From Zygnema cylindricum (taxonomy: Eukaryota; Streptophyta; Zygnematophyceae; Zygnematales; Zygnemataceae): a stretch of DNA of 64,000 nucleotides. How positions within the stretch are numbered: position 1 is the stretch's first letter; every line of letters starts with the position of its first letter. Below are positions 43,724 through 54,952 of the stretch, in pieces. The position numbers were made by a program, and so were the translations under genes. A model generated the notes under the pieces. The model did no database searches and was not told the origin of the DNA. It was given only the letters and a program-made list of their open reading frames with translations. The stretch lies in contig JBBHKE010001398.1 of assembly GCA_037447655.1 (NCBI GenBank), positions 1 to 64,000 of the forward strand, read 5' to 3'.

Positions 43724-44479
43724 TGCAATTCTGTGTCCTCCATTAGACTACAGAATACAGGAAACCTCTAGATATTTATTAACTAACCCACTTTCAATGG
43801 CAACTATTGCTACCCAAGCAAACAAGCAGACAATTTGACTGCACCCCTGTGCAACCTAAACTCCCCTTAGTTCGTAGGGAAAAGAATCAATGAAAAAGGC
43901 CAACCAGCCGATAAGTTATGAGGCAGTAACCACTCGCCAAAGTGACCACTCCGAGATTTCGGCGATGATGTGCGCCATTGGATTTGCAGCGAGACGCAAT
44001 CTTAGCCATTGTAAATACTTGCGCGACATTTGTTTTCGCTGTCGAAACAAAATGCGCGATATCCATTTGAAACAAGTACAGTACTTCGTATTTTATAGAA
44101 CTGTATCTATGCGTGGCGTTAAGAGTTTCAGTTAAATGAATCTAGTACATTACAATAGTTTAAATAGTAATGAAACCATATATCTTCTAACGGACTTCTA
44201 CGACAGACTGGTTAGAGCTAACGGCTACGCCGCGCTCTGCCGGTCGCGGGTTCGAGTCCTGCCGGACTCAATCTTTTGTTGAGAGTGGCTTAAGCCACTC
44301 TTTAGTCCTACCTATGGAGTTGAGGCAGCCATGGCTCCATTGCTCTCTCTCTCTCTCCTTCAGTGACTACAACAAGTATGGGGGCGAAAGAGAGAGAAGA
44401 GATAGAGGCAGGCTGCCTACATTTTCTTTTCTAATAAATTTAGACCTAGAAAATATACTAAAAACTACTTATTTCAACA
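43724..44479 (-). repeat. 3' LTR of E5 (family B, short)
   Basis: On the minus strand it starts TGTTGAAATAAGTAG at 44479 and ends ACAGAATTGCA at 43724. It is about 260 bp shorter than the 5' LTR, so it carries an internal deletion. Near its end the hairpin TGCACAGGGGTGCA (complement of 43840-43853) takes the place of CTTCAC/GTGAAG of family A. Parts of the CCGTAC-rich middle are missing. Confidence 0.75.
44199..44277 (+). other. tRNA-like block with perfect B-box, antisense to the family-B LTR
   Basis: The plus strand has an A-box-like TACGACAGACTGGTTAGAGC (44199-44218), a candidate anticodon arm (CGGC/GCCG with a 13-nt loop), a T-arm GCGGG-TTCGAGT-CCTGC (44246-44262) whose stem pairs fully (one G-U), the perfect B-box GGTTCGAGTCC (44249-44259) and TTTT at 44274-44277. 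The acceptor 5' strand expected to pair with CGGACTC is absent. The other E5 LTR has the same block (A-box-like 49348-49360, B-box 49398-49408, TTTT 49423-49426). Derivation from a tRNA gene is likely; transcription is unproven. Confidence 0.6.
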
Positions 44480-44585
44480 CCAGGGTGGCAGTTGTTCTTG
44501 CTGAAACACAAAGGGGTCAGGGTTATCCTAGAGGCTTCCCGGAAGTTGTCTACTCTGAGGACTTATGGAGGTCTCAGAGTTTCAA
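44480..44585 (+). repeat. orphan 3' end of a family-A LTR
   Basis: This 106-bp piece starts CCAGGGTGGCAGTTGTTC and ends GGTCTCAGAGTTTCA, matching the last 106 bp of the family-A LTRs in plus orientation. It joins a family-B LTR on the left and minus-strand RNase H on the right, with neither a primer-binding site nor a polypurine tract. Confidence 0.8.
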
Positions 44586-45776
44586 CCCACATCAACTCTT
44601 TCACAGCAAAACAAGAGGCCATGTACCCAGCCTCCATAGAAGACTGAGCAACCACCTCTTGTTGCTTACTGCTCCAACAACAACACCTTCCCCCACATAC
44701 AACACATACCCTGAAATGCATCTTCTCATAGGTGCGTCCCTATAGCTGACATCACTCCAAGTAGTGATGTCAGAGTGCTCCCCTCCCTAATGCAACCATA
44801 ACTCTCTAGTTCCCACCTGATATCTCATGAATCTCTTGGCTTCCTCCGAGTCTCTTTTCCTAGGATCATTAAGACTCTTACTGAGTACTCTAACGGCTGC
44901 CGCTATGTCTGGCCAAGTACAATTCATAAAATAGATCAAACTTCCTACGACTTGTCTATAAGGGATAGACTTCATAAACTCTCTCTCCTCAGGACTCATC
45001 TGATCATTTAAGATCATCATTCCTTCTACACTCCCATCACTTATTTTTTTGAAGTCCATGGGAGTGGTATAACTGTTAGCATTTTCCATCTGGAATTTCT
45101 CTAGCATATTACCTATTGCTTCTTTTTAAGTAAGTCTGATAATCTTCTTCCCCTTATCACTCTCCATTTGAATCTCCAAAATATATCTTGCCTCCCCTAA
45201 ATCCTTCATATCAAATCTGATTCTAAGATCTTTCTTTAACTTATTGATTTTTTCCAAAGATTTACTCAACAGAAGCACATCATCCACATAAATTGCAATA
45301 AAAATGAGGCCATTCTCATCTTTAAACATATAGATAAAATGGTCAGAGTTGATCCGAATATATCCCAGACCGGTGATAAACTCATCTAGTTTTTTATTCC
45401 ACTGTCGAGGAGACTGCTTTTGTCCATATAAGGACTTTATGAGCTTGCAGACTTTGCTCTCTTCTCTTTCTTCCACGAACCCCTCGGGTTGCCTCATGAA
45501 AATTTCTTCCTCTAACTCACCATTAAGAAAAGCAGTTTTAATGTCCATCTGGTATATTTCCATGTCTCCCTCTGCTGCCAGACTGAGGAGAATCCTTACT
45601 GAGGGGAACTGAACAACTGGAGCAAAGGTCTCCTCATAGTTAATCCCCTCTTTTTGGGTGAACCCTTTCCCTACCAATCGAGCCTTATATCTCTCAATGG
45701 TATTATCTAGGTTTAGTTTTAATTTAAATACCCATTTACACCCAATAGGTTTTTTGTCTGGAGGACAATCCGCTAG
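44586..45776 (-). pseudogene. E5 RT and truncated RNase H
   Basis: Minus-strand frames encode the [44 protein letters not shown], and AIYVDDVLLLSKS with the YVDD motif. A TAA replaces a glutamine codon at about 45126. Next come SIPYRQVVGSLIYFMN and RNase H up to the MEAEYMA region, where coding ends at the 44585/44586 junction; the last third of RNase H is missing. It would be catalytically dead. Confidence 0.85.
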
Positions 45777-47111
45777 TTCACAAGTATTGCTTCCATGATA
45801 GAGGCCATCTCATCATTTATGGCTCTAATCCATCTTTCTTTCTCCGGACTATTCACTGCCACCGAGTAAGACTGAGGCTCATCTGGGTGAGATGGCTTAG
45901 CTACCTTAAGAGCGACATGTTTTTCCTCTATCATTTTGTTGCTCCTTCTCCTTGCCTCAATTTCCGAAGCTGGAATGGATGGAAGTCTTGGATTTCTCCT
46001 CACTGTCTCATCGGCTCCCCTGTCCATAGAAGCCGGTTTTGGTCCCACGTCTTTTATCTCCTTGAATTCCATAGGGGTATGTGAGATTTCCGGTGAGTCT
46101 CTTGCATCTCGAATCCCCCCTCAATCTGCAATCACGGTTTCACTTATGTCCTTTTCGGGAACGACCAAGATCGCCTCACTTTCGGACTCAAATCTGATTC
46201 TTATTTCTTTGTATATTTGAAGGGGTCAAATGACTTCCCTTCATCCATGACAACTAAGTGTTTGAACAGATTTATATCTTTCTTTGCTAAGTCATAGACT
46301 CTATATCCCTTAACATCCTCATCATATCCCACAAAGTATCCAGGTTTTCCCTTAGCATCTAGTTTCCAGTTTTTCCTGTCCGTGTCAAGACTGTAAACTT
46401 GGCTATCGAATACTTTAAGGTGTGAGATATCTGGTTTCCTTCCAACCCATCTCTCATAAGGTGTCACTCCCTTTACAGCTGAGGTAAGGACTCTATTTTT
46501 AATATGAGTTGGCACAGTTCATTGCTTCTGCACAAAATCTCTTTCTAATTTTCTTATCGGCCAACATTCTACATGCACTATCTTCTAGTGTTCGATTCAA
46601 CTTCTCAGCTACCCCATTTTGTTCGGGGTTATATGGTACAGTTTTTTGGTGCTGCACTCCCTCATCTCTCAGATATTTCTCAAACTGGTTAGAGGTATAT
46701 TCCCCCCTATTATCACTCCTTATCCTCTTAATAGGGGTTTCATGCAACTTCTCACTCCAGGCTTTATATTCTTCGAAGTAAATTGATACTTTAGACTTTG
46801 TTTTTTAGAAAGTAGACTCTAGAGTATCTAGACCAGTCATTGATTATTGTAATCATAAACCTTTTTCCTCTAACCGAAGGTACTTTTGTTTGTCCCCAAA
46901 TATTTGTGTGGACCAAGTCTAATACTTTCTCACCTCTATATGTGGCGGCTTTGGGAAAGGGAAGTCTGTGAGCCTTACCTTGAGCACAACCACTACAATC
47001 ATCCATCATTTTATTATCCCCAAACTCAATGCCTTCTACTACCCCAAGCTTTTTCATTTCCCTCAACCTATCAAAATGCACATGCCCCAACCGCTTATGC
47101 CAAATCATCAC
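45773..47111 (-). pseudogene. E5 GAG-pre-integrase, integrase and linker
   Basis: The GAG-pre-integrase motif MMIWHKRLGHVHF and CSGCAQGKAH is at 47111 and below, followed by HTNIWGQ, in which the first catalytic aspartate (HTD in relatives) is replaced by asparagine. The core continues with RSDNRGEY and PEQNGVAEKLNRT (46499-46747), then TPYERWVGRKPDISHLKVF and GYDEDVKGYRVYDLAKKD. The linker (45773-46072) holds a basic RRRSNKM stretch. Frame shifts at about 46790 and 46500 break it. Confidence 0.8.
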
Positions 47112-47600
47112 CTTAGGAACACCAACATAGTAAGCATTCTTTTTTCATTACTCAGGTTAAGCCTAAACATTCCTTGGCTACCCTTATCTGCCGTGAAGTA
47201 AACTTCATCTCCATACTTAGGTGTAAAGACTCCCTTTCTAGTGAAGGTATCAAACTCTTTGTCATCTAACACAGACGTAGAGACAAGATTTTTACTCAGC
47301 TGAGGAATGTAGAGTACATTTGAGAATGTAAGTATAGAAGTCTTACCCTCCACTAAGACTTTCATATCTAGTGACCCCTCTAGATCTGTAGCTACCACTC
47401 TCCCATCCCCATACTTTATCTGTACAGTAGGGATATTTCTTAGCTTAGTGAAGAGTTCCTTATCACGACACATATGCATGGATGCACTTGAGTCTATGAT
47501 CCATCCTTCCTGTGGAGCTTCCCGAATCGCTCCAAGGGCACACTTTTGTCTCCGAGGGATCTCCTTCTCCTCCAGACTCTCGTCAAGAAGAAGCTCCCTA
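47108..47600 (-). pseudogene. E5 protease region
   Basis: The region around 47490 encodes the protease signature in the form IIDSSASMHMC, in which the glycine of DSG is replaced by serine. It is followed by ELFTKLRNIPTVQIKYGDG, the LVEGKTSILTFSNVLYIP strand pair and LSKNLVSTSVLDDK. A frame break near 47125 separates it from GAG-pre-integrase. Homology to the E4 protease is clear throughout. Confidence 0.75.
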
Positions 47601-48613
47601 TCCTCGTCAAAAGACTAATCCTCGATTTCTCCAATCACTTTTGTAACCACAAGTGCCTTTTTCTTCCCTTCGGAAGAACCCCATCCACAGTTCTCTTAGA
47701 GCCTTCGCTCCTACAACTTGACACAATCTGCGATGAAGTGTCCCGACTTTTTGCAAAAATGACAAAGACCCTTTGGGGGCTTTAGTCCTCCAGAATTATC
47801 TCTTTCCCCTTTTTACGGTTTCTTTGGGTCCTTCCCCCATCGGTCCCCTCCTGCAGCTAGAGCTTGAATGCTCTTTCCCCCTCTTCTAATCTCCATTGTG
47901 TTTTCCTGCACAAGTATCATCCTGACTACTGTGTTCCATTTCCATGAACTAGCAGGCATTTCCTCTACTCGGTACAATATGTTCTCGTACTCATCTGGTA
48001 ACTTCATGATAAGGGTGTTGACTTTCATTTCCATTGTACCTGTCCACCCGGCACTTTCCATCTCCAATAGAAACAAGAAAGATCATTACAGTAATCTAAC
48101 ATCTTTCCTCCTTTGTAAGTGTAACTCACTAGCTTTTGCTCAACCAATTGGAGCTCTTGAATAGTTCAAGCTCTATAAATCTCCACCAAACTCACCCACA
48201 AATCCTCGGCATTGTAAATGTGAAAGTGAGGGGTGGCCAAAGCTTTAGTGAGGTGCCTCAGAATGAAGTTCTTGGCAACCATGTTTACATCCTCCCACAT
48301 TTGAGTATCGTTCTCCGCGGTCTTCACAGTCGTCGTTCTTGGTACTGTGGCAATAGGAGTAAGGGCTCTCTCCTTCCCTTTCCCCTTTTCGGACACACTG
48401 TTGTCCCCATCATATGCCTCCTCCGTTGAGGCGGCTGTTACTGCAGGAAAATCTTTCTCCTCCAAATCCCGGTGGAGTTCCCGATTGTGGACGTTTCACT
48501 TGTCCACTGACGATACCCCAGTATCGTTTTTCACACAAAGCTCCCATCATCATGGCTTCCCAATAGATGAACCCAGATCCATTGAAAGTGGGCACCCTAG
48601 AGGGTGGGCCCAT
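47601..48613 (-). pseudogene. E5 gag
   Basis: From the ATG at 48613-48611 inside the primer-binding site the frame reads MGPPSRVPTFNGSGFIYWE and continues MMMGALCEKRYWGIVSGQV. Later parts, in broken frames, hold MVAKNFILRHLTKA, LWVSLVEIYRA, MKLPDEYENILYRVEE and the CCHC region (CHFCKK...HFIADC) at about 47720-47770. It is homologous along its length to family-A gag but more diverged, confirming a sister family. Confidence 0.8.
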
Positions 48614-48616
48614 AAC
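48603..48616 (-). promoter_or_regulatory. primer-binding site of E5
   Basis: Minus-strand GTTATGGGCCCACC follows the LTR end (TTGCA) after one extra C. It has the same complementarity to the initiator tRNA-Met anticodon arm as in family A, and the ATG (48613-48611) opens gag. Conservation between families that differ across the rest of the LTR end supports function. Confidence 0.8.
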
Positions 48617-48617
48617 G

Positions 48618-49632
48618 TGCAATTGTGTGTCCTCGATTGGACCACAGAATAAAGGAAGCCTCTAAATAGTATTTAACTAACCCACTTCAAGCCACAATCA
48701 CTGCTGTCCATAGAGGCGAAATGACAGTTTGAGTGCACCCTTGTGCAGCCTGGACATCGTGATTCTGTAACAAAAAGAATCACTGAAAACGGCCAACGAG
48801 CCGATAAGTTATAAGTCGGCAAAAATGCCAAGTTTATACAAGCTCTCTGAGAGAGAGGTGTTATCTACCAAAATCCCCCAAGTCCCAAACCCTCTCTCAC
48901 AACCCCTATCTACAGAAGTACGCTCCAATCAGGAGAATGTAAAGTCCAAAAAAGTACAGTGGCCGATGTACTTTCTGTACGGCCTCTATGCGACAAGGCC
49001 ATGGAGTGGACGCGTGTCGCCGTCCAAGTCGTCCTTATGTCGTCCGGGATCCCCGCTGCTCAATTCAATCCTGCCGCGTATCGCTAGGTCACGCCACGTC
49101 ACGCCACGTCCAAAAACTGCCAAAATGATCATTCTGGGACCTCGGCGATGATTAGCGCCGTCGAATATAGACCGACATTTAATTTACGCTGTCGAAATAA
49201 ATGTCTGATACATATATTTTGTGCGGCGGATTGTACACACTGAATTTGATGTGTTCTATGTTTCCTATTTCATAGTTACGTTAATCAGATTAAAGTTATA
49301 CTCAATGTTTAAATAAATATTGTACCGTATGTACTGTAACGAACTTCTACGACAGACCGGTTAGAGCTGACGGCAACGCCTTGCTCTGCCGGTCAGAGGT
49401 TCAAGTCTTGCCGGACTCAACCTTTTGTTGAGAGTGATTTAGGTCACTCTTAAGTCTTGTCTATGGAGCTGAGGCAGCCATGGCTCCACTACCCTCTCTA
49501 TCTTTCAGTGACTACAACAAGTATGGGGGATAGAGGGAAGAGGTGGAGGCAGGCTGCCTGCGCTTTCCTTTTCCTGCTTAAACTAATGTTTTAAGACCTA
49601 GAAAATACCTTATAAATCTAATAATTTCAACA
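48618..49632 (-). repeat. 5' LTR of E5 (family B)
   Basis: On the minus strand it starts TGTTGAAATTATTAG at 49632 and ends CACAATTGCA at 48618. It holds the conserved core CATACTTGTTGTAGTCACTGA in a hairpin with CCCTCTATC/GATAGAG arms, the antisense tRNA-like block (plus strand 49348-49426), and near its end TGCACAAGGGTGCA (complement of 48734-48747). Confidence 0.8.
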
Positions 49633-50874
49633 TTTAAATTCTATCTCTAGCTAAGTCTATAGTCATTCTACAGTTCTCATACTTGTCGTTGTCACTGAGA
49701 ATTGGAAGGCAGCCATAGCTGTCTCAGGCAGATAAGAAGATAGGCAAAAGAAACACCCCCTACAAAAGGTAGAATCTCATGAGCATGAATTGATCCTATG
49801 ACCTCCGGATACCTGCCATACGGCGTAACTGTTTGCTTTATCCAATAGGTCTTGATGAAGCGTTACATATGTTGTATGTGAAAAATTTATAAATAGTGAC
49901 ACAACGACACATACGGAACAAAATGAACATGAAACATACTTCACCGCACAAATACTGTACAATACGAAATAAACGAAACAACATCTAATTTCAATAGACG
50001 AAATCAAATGTCGTTCACGATCGACGACAACAGTCAACAAGGAATGACGGCCATAGAAATTCAACGGTAAACACGGAACGACAACCGTAGAATTTCAACG
50101 GTCAACAAAGATTATTCGGCGCGCCGTTAGGATCGAATGACTAGCATTGATCGTCGAATTACGAACGGACGACACGGGTGAGCGCCGGCATGCTAGAAAG
50201 ACTTTTTGGCAACACTTCGCCAAAGTGGAGGAAAAGTGACACGTGGCACTATCCTATTGGATGCTGGAGAGGAAATGGACAGAACATCGACGACTTATTT
50301 GCCATGTGGCAAACCCAGAGTGGTGCCAAATATTTCTGTATATAAATTACGATGGCTACCGTACTTTGTATGTACATTATGTAGTGTATGGTAATTTGAT
50401 TGGTCTAGAAGGGCTATGAGTAGGTTTTTAGGACTAAGATATTTTTGAAAGCCCTCTCTCCCTGAGGCCATCAGTATATATTCGGTGTCTTTGAACAACA
50501 ATAACTTAATGCTCGAGGAGCAATTTTAGTGATTCTTTTTGCTGCGGACTCAGGGGAGTCCACGCTACACAAGGGTGTAGTTGGTCATATTGTTAGCTTG
50601 CCAATGTGGGAGTATTTCTAAGGGAAAGTCAAAGTGGGGAATGTTGTCCAAAACACATGTTCAAGTTTTGCATTCTGTGGTGGAACTAAGCACACAGAAA
50701 GTCTTGTTCACAAGGGTGAAGTTGTATTGGGGTTGTGACTGTCAAGGTGTTAGTCATTTGGGTTTGTATCAACTTGGAGTAGGCACTATCTAGATAAGCT
50801 TCTTTGGATCTACGATTTCTGTGGGGGGGATGGAGCCCATAGAAATACATGTATCTCTTTAACCATACGAAGAT
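49633..50874 (+). repeat. LTR remnant of a third subfamily (L)
   Basis: It keeps the order of LTR landmarks though the sequence is diverged: core CATACTTGTCGTTGTCACTGA (about 49679-49699), an antisense tRNA-like block (49787-49855), a middle with CCAATCAAAT/ATTTGATTGG (about 50394-50403), GACTCAGGGGAGTC (50548-50560) and the hairpin CTACACAAGGGTGTAG (50565-50580). Neither terminus could be fixed; the left is cut by E5 and the right grades into the truncated pol at 50875. Confidence 0.6.
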
Positions 50875-52790
50875 AGTCAAAATCAGATTTGAGTCAGAAA
50901 ATTGTGATGACTTTGAGCTTCGTAATTATCCTGGTTTTCGAGAAAAGGATGATCTTCCAGGTACGAATCAAACCTAGGAGGATTGAGCTGTGGAACCCCT
51001 AGTGCCAACTCCAACCGAAGCGAAAGACGTGGTGGAAATAGACTTGGAATCGAGAGATAGGGGAGAAGTCGAAACTGTTTGAAAGAATCCACGAGAGCCA
51101 TGCATTCTGGCATCAAAGTTTGAGGGTAGAAGGATAAGCATCAAAAGACTACAACAGAAAACAAGTTAACAACAAGGTAACCAAACTGTTTCATCCTGAT
51201 GAACCCTTGACTTATGGTGAGGCGATGAATTGTCCTGAAAGGAACCGTTGGAAGACAACCATTTATGAGGAGATGGCTTCGATTATGGCAACCAATACAT
51301 GGGAATTGGTGGACTGTCCCCGTGATAGGAAGCCAATCGGGTGTAAAGGGGTGTTCAAATTGAAACTCAGCCTGGATAACACCATTGAGCGCTACAAGGC
51401 TCGGTTAGTGGCGAAAAGGATTTACCCAGAAAGAGGGAATTGACTACAAGGAGACTTTTGCTCCGGTCGTCAAGTTTCCCTCTGTTCGCATACTTCTCAT
51501 TATGTTGGTAGCACAAGAAATGGAAGTGCATCAGATGGACATCAAGATGACCTTCCTACATGGAGAGTTAGAAGAGGATATTTTTATGCGACAACCCGAA
51601 AGGATTTGTGGAGCAAGGGGAGGAGAGCAAGGTTTGCCGTATGATCAAATCTTTGTATGGGCTGAAACAAGCGCCCCGACAATGGAACAAGAAGCTCGAT
51701 GAGTTTCTTACAAGTTTGGGATATATTCCGATTAGCTCAGATCACTCAATTTATTTGTTGGAAGATGAGGAAGGAATTATTTTTATTGCAATTTATGTTG
51801 ATGATTTGCTTGTTTTAAGTAAATCTATGGATAAACTAAACAAGTTGAAAAATGATCTAAAAAGAAGATTTGAGATGGAGGATATGGGAGAAGTAAGGTA
51901 TATTTTGGGAATTCAGGTAGAGAGAGACAGAGATAGAAAGATAATAAGATTAACTCAAAAGGAGGCCATTGGAAAAATGTTTGAAAGATTCCAAATGGAC
52001 AAGGCTAATATTTGTACCACTCCTATGGAACTAAAGAAGGGAAGTGAGGGAAGTGTTGAAGAGGGAGTTATAATCTTAGATGATGAGGTAGGCCCGAAAG
52101 AGAAAAGATTTATGCAGACCATCCCTTATACACAAGTAGTGGACAGCCTAATATATTTCATGAATTGTACCCGTCCGGACATAGCCGCATCTGTAGGAGT
52201 ACTAAGTAGGAGTCTGAATGCTCCCACTAAGAATGATTGGGAAGCAGCTAAGAGAGTCCTTAGATATCTCATAGGGACTAGAGATTTATAGTTGCATTTG
52301 GATGGGAACAATACTGACATCACCACTTGGAGTGATGCCAACTATGGGGATGCTCCTATGAGGAGATTCATGTCTAGGTATGTATTCTATGTGGGTGATG
52401 AGCTTGCTGCTGGAGCAGCAAGCAGCAAAAGGTCATTGCTCAGTCTACCATAGAGGCTGAGTACATGGCCTCTTACTCTGCTGTAAAAGAATTAATGTGG
52501 GTGAAGTCTTTGCTTGGTGAACTTGGTCATCTTAAGAGTGGTGTTCAGAAAGTGTTTTGTGAAAATCAAGCAGCTATTGACAAATCTACAAATCCTAAAC
52601 ACCATTTTATAGCAAAACATATGGACATTAGACTTAGCTTTGTTAGGGAAAAGGTAGAAGACAAGATAATCAGTTAAGAATATAGACTAGATAGTGAAAT
52701 GGTAGCACATATAATGACCAAACCTGTGCCTTCCCCAAAGCTAATTTGCTGCATGGAGAAGTGTGGTCTGAAATTAAAAGGTGACTAGAA
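50875..52790 (+). pseudogene. E6 integrase end, RT and RNase H (family A, 5'-truncated)
   Basis: Coding starts inside the integrase C-terminal tail (IRFESENCDDFEL) and proceeds through [64 protein letters not shown] and YILGIQVERDRD to RNase H (WSDANYGD, EAEYMASYSAVKELMW, FCENQAAIDKS, MTKPVPS). In RNase H the CDN aspartate is replaced by glutamate (CEN). Stops at about 50975, 52288 and 52675 and several frame shifts disable it. gag, protease and the integrase core are missing. Confidence 0.8.
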
Positions 52791-52801
52791 AAGAACGAGA
52801 G

Positions 52802-54741
52802 TGTAGAAATTAATGGTTCTTTTAGTATTTTCTAGGTCTAAAATTAAATGCAGAAAAAGAAGCCGAGGCAGTCTGCCTCTAACTCCTCTCTTTAGCTCCC
52901 ACACTTGTCGAAGTCACTGAAGGTTGAAGAGGGAGATAAAGCCAAGGCTGCCTATGTTATCCAGAGAGAGACAGACAAATGTTTTAGTAGATTTACTAAA
53001 AGGGTACTTAACAGACCCAAGATTTTATCCTCGTACCTACCGTCTGTCAAGCTAGCCAGTAGCGCTTAGCTTTATCCTACAATTGTACAATTGGTGCAGA
53101 AACATATAGTGTTTGACAAATATATAAACTGTTAGGCGTAAACTAATTCATTTTGTTGATTTTGGAAAACTTTAAGTCTTAGTAAATTAGTGTGACGACA
53201 GAAAGGTAGTAATGTGTAGCGTAAGTTTCACAAAGACATACGTCATCACTTGAAAGCACTACAGGACAACGCAACTGCGACGCAGATGGAACAACGTTGT
53301 TGCTTTGCAAACAAGGCAGTGTAGCACCGCAACTGCTATGCAGACAGAGCAACGCAGCAGCGAAGCTGCGATACAGACAGGAAAATGCAGTTGCGGTTAC
53401 TTTCAATATGTTCCGTACAGACAACGCAACTGCTGTTATCTTGGATATGATTCGGTACGGGACACCGCAGCCGCAAGTGATATCAATGTGATTTGGTACA
53501 AGACAACGCAGCTTCGATTGATATGATTCAAGTCAACGGACGAGATTCATAAGAGTATCACAAATGACTTAGCCGACAAGTATTTGTACAATCACTTAAT
53601 ATTGATTTAGAGTAATATTGACTGTACGATGATAGATTGGGTTGGCGAGATTAGGAACATGTTGACCTCAGTAGGTGGGTTGATTTTGGACGTACCTCAT
53701 AGGTACACTTGTATCGGCGGTAGAACACAGAGACTATAAGACGTAGGACTTAGAGAATTTTATGGATCCAGACTTCAAGTAGTAAAATTGCACACAATTT
53801 TGGGGAGACTTCTGAGTGTTATGTCTTGAGTGTTGTCGGGTCAATTGTGCTAAAACTTTGGGAGTTATCAGTGTTTATGCTGCTCTATAATTTGATAGAG
53901 CTTTCTGAAGTTTGGTTGCTTGTATAAGATTTGGTAAGCACTTGAAAAGGTTTAAGATTCTTGATAGCTTCTAAGAGTGTATCATGTCTACTTCTACTAC
54001 TAATGTTGCTCCTCCACTTACACCGATGGTTGTATAACAACATGTATAACAAAAACTATAGAGATCGCGCATGGATATAGTTTTTTAAAGTACGGAGTAC
54101 GATACGGTTCCGAAACAAATACTGCGCATTTTGTTTCGACAGCAAAACAAATATCGCGCAACGATTTATGACGGCTACGATTAAAACCCAGTATTGATCT
54201 AACGACCGCGAAGGATGTCGAGATCGCGAAATACGATTTTGGAGGTTTTCGGTCACCGCCAAATCAATTGACACGTGGCTCGCCCACATTTTATTACGGC
54301 ATCTCCGGGTATTACAGGAACGAATGCAGATATGACATGTGTCGACTGGTTGGCGATGTAAAATGGCCGTATAGAAAGTACACCGACACCTATACCTTTC
54401 AGTACGACACAGTATTTTGATTAGTGTCGTATTTTAGTAGATAGAGTTTTAGAGATAGATAGGATTTAGGAAAATTTGATAGATAGGACCCTCTCTCCCA
54501 AAGATCTTCTGTACAAAAGGTCAACTTTGACCCTGCATAAGTTATTGCTCAGGGGAGCAAATTCAGAGACTCTTTTTGTTATCCACTCAGGGAAGTCTTG
54601 CCTTCACAGGGGTGAAGGTGGTCAGAGTATTTTTTGCCAAGAAGGCAGTTATTCTTGCTGAAACACAAAGAGGTGAGGGTTATCCTAGAGGCTTTGTGTG
54701 AGCTGCCTACTTTGAGGACCTATGGAAGTCTCAAAGTTGCA
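52802..54741 (+). repeat. 3' LTR of E6 (family A) with a nested family-K LTR
   Basis: It starts TGTAGAAATTAATGG after a decayed polypurine tract and ends AAAGTTGCA. The family-A landmarks are separated by foreign sequence at 53154-54042. The outer parts together make about 1050 bp, the usual family-A length. The conserved 3' hairpin CCTTCACAGGGGTGAAGG is at 54601-54618. It abuts a gypsy LTR at 54742. Confidence 0.75.
53154..54042 (+). repeat. family-K LTR remnant inside the E6 LTR
   Basis: It starts TGTTGATTTTGG and ends GTATAACAACA. The 3' part matches the J and K2 LTR ends, including ATGTCTACTTCTACTACT. The middle (53250-53530) is made of imperfect repeats around ACAACGCAACTGC and GCAGACAGA that are not seen in the other K LTRs. 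Flanks do not show a clear target duplication. It is probably a decayed solo LTR. Confidence 0.6.
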
Positions 54742-54952
54742 GAGAGTAGTGGAAAACACTTTAAAAAATGAGTTGAGCAACGAGGGCAAGAGACCAAACT
54801 AATGTTATGTGGACAGTAGCTTTTTTCTAATTAAAAGTTTATCGTTATGTGAGTGCTTTCCAATGTGGATGTGTATTTTCCAATATGTGGAATGTGTGGT
54901 TGAAATTGGTTGTAGTAACGAGATTTTTTGAGAGGTAGGAAATCCTATTACA

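Larger units (their letters stand above)
43724..49632 (-). mobile_element. E5: family-B copia element, rearranged at its 3' end
   Basis: E5 has family-B LTRs at 43724-44479 (756 bp) and 48618-49632 (1015 bp), a primer-binding site at 48603-48616 and gag-pol between. The 3' end is abnormal: RNase H breaks off at 44586 and a 106-bp piece of a family-A LTR in opposite orientation (44480-44585) separates it from the 3' LTR. No polypurine tract is present. Flanks AGCGG and TTTAA do not match, so the element has recombined. Confidence 0.75.

Noticed and set aside
44199-44277. Functional tRNA gene
   Set aside because: B-box and T-arm are good, but no 5' acceptor strand pairs and the anticodon loop is about 13 nt, so it is called tRNA-like only.
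50875-52790. E6 pol as the missing 3' part of H
   Set aside because: It overlaps the end of H by about 150 bp with many differences, so it is a different copy.
53984-54042. Short standalone peptide gene starting MSTST
   Set aside because: It recurs at the same place in three K LTRs, so it is part of the LTR and at most the start of gag.
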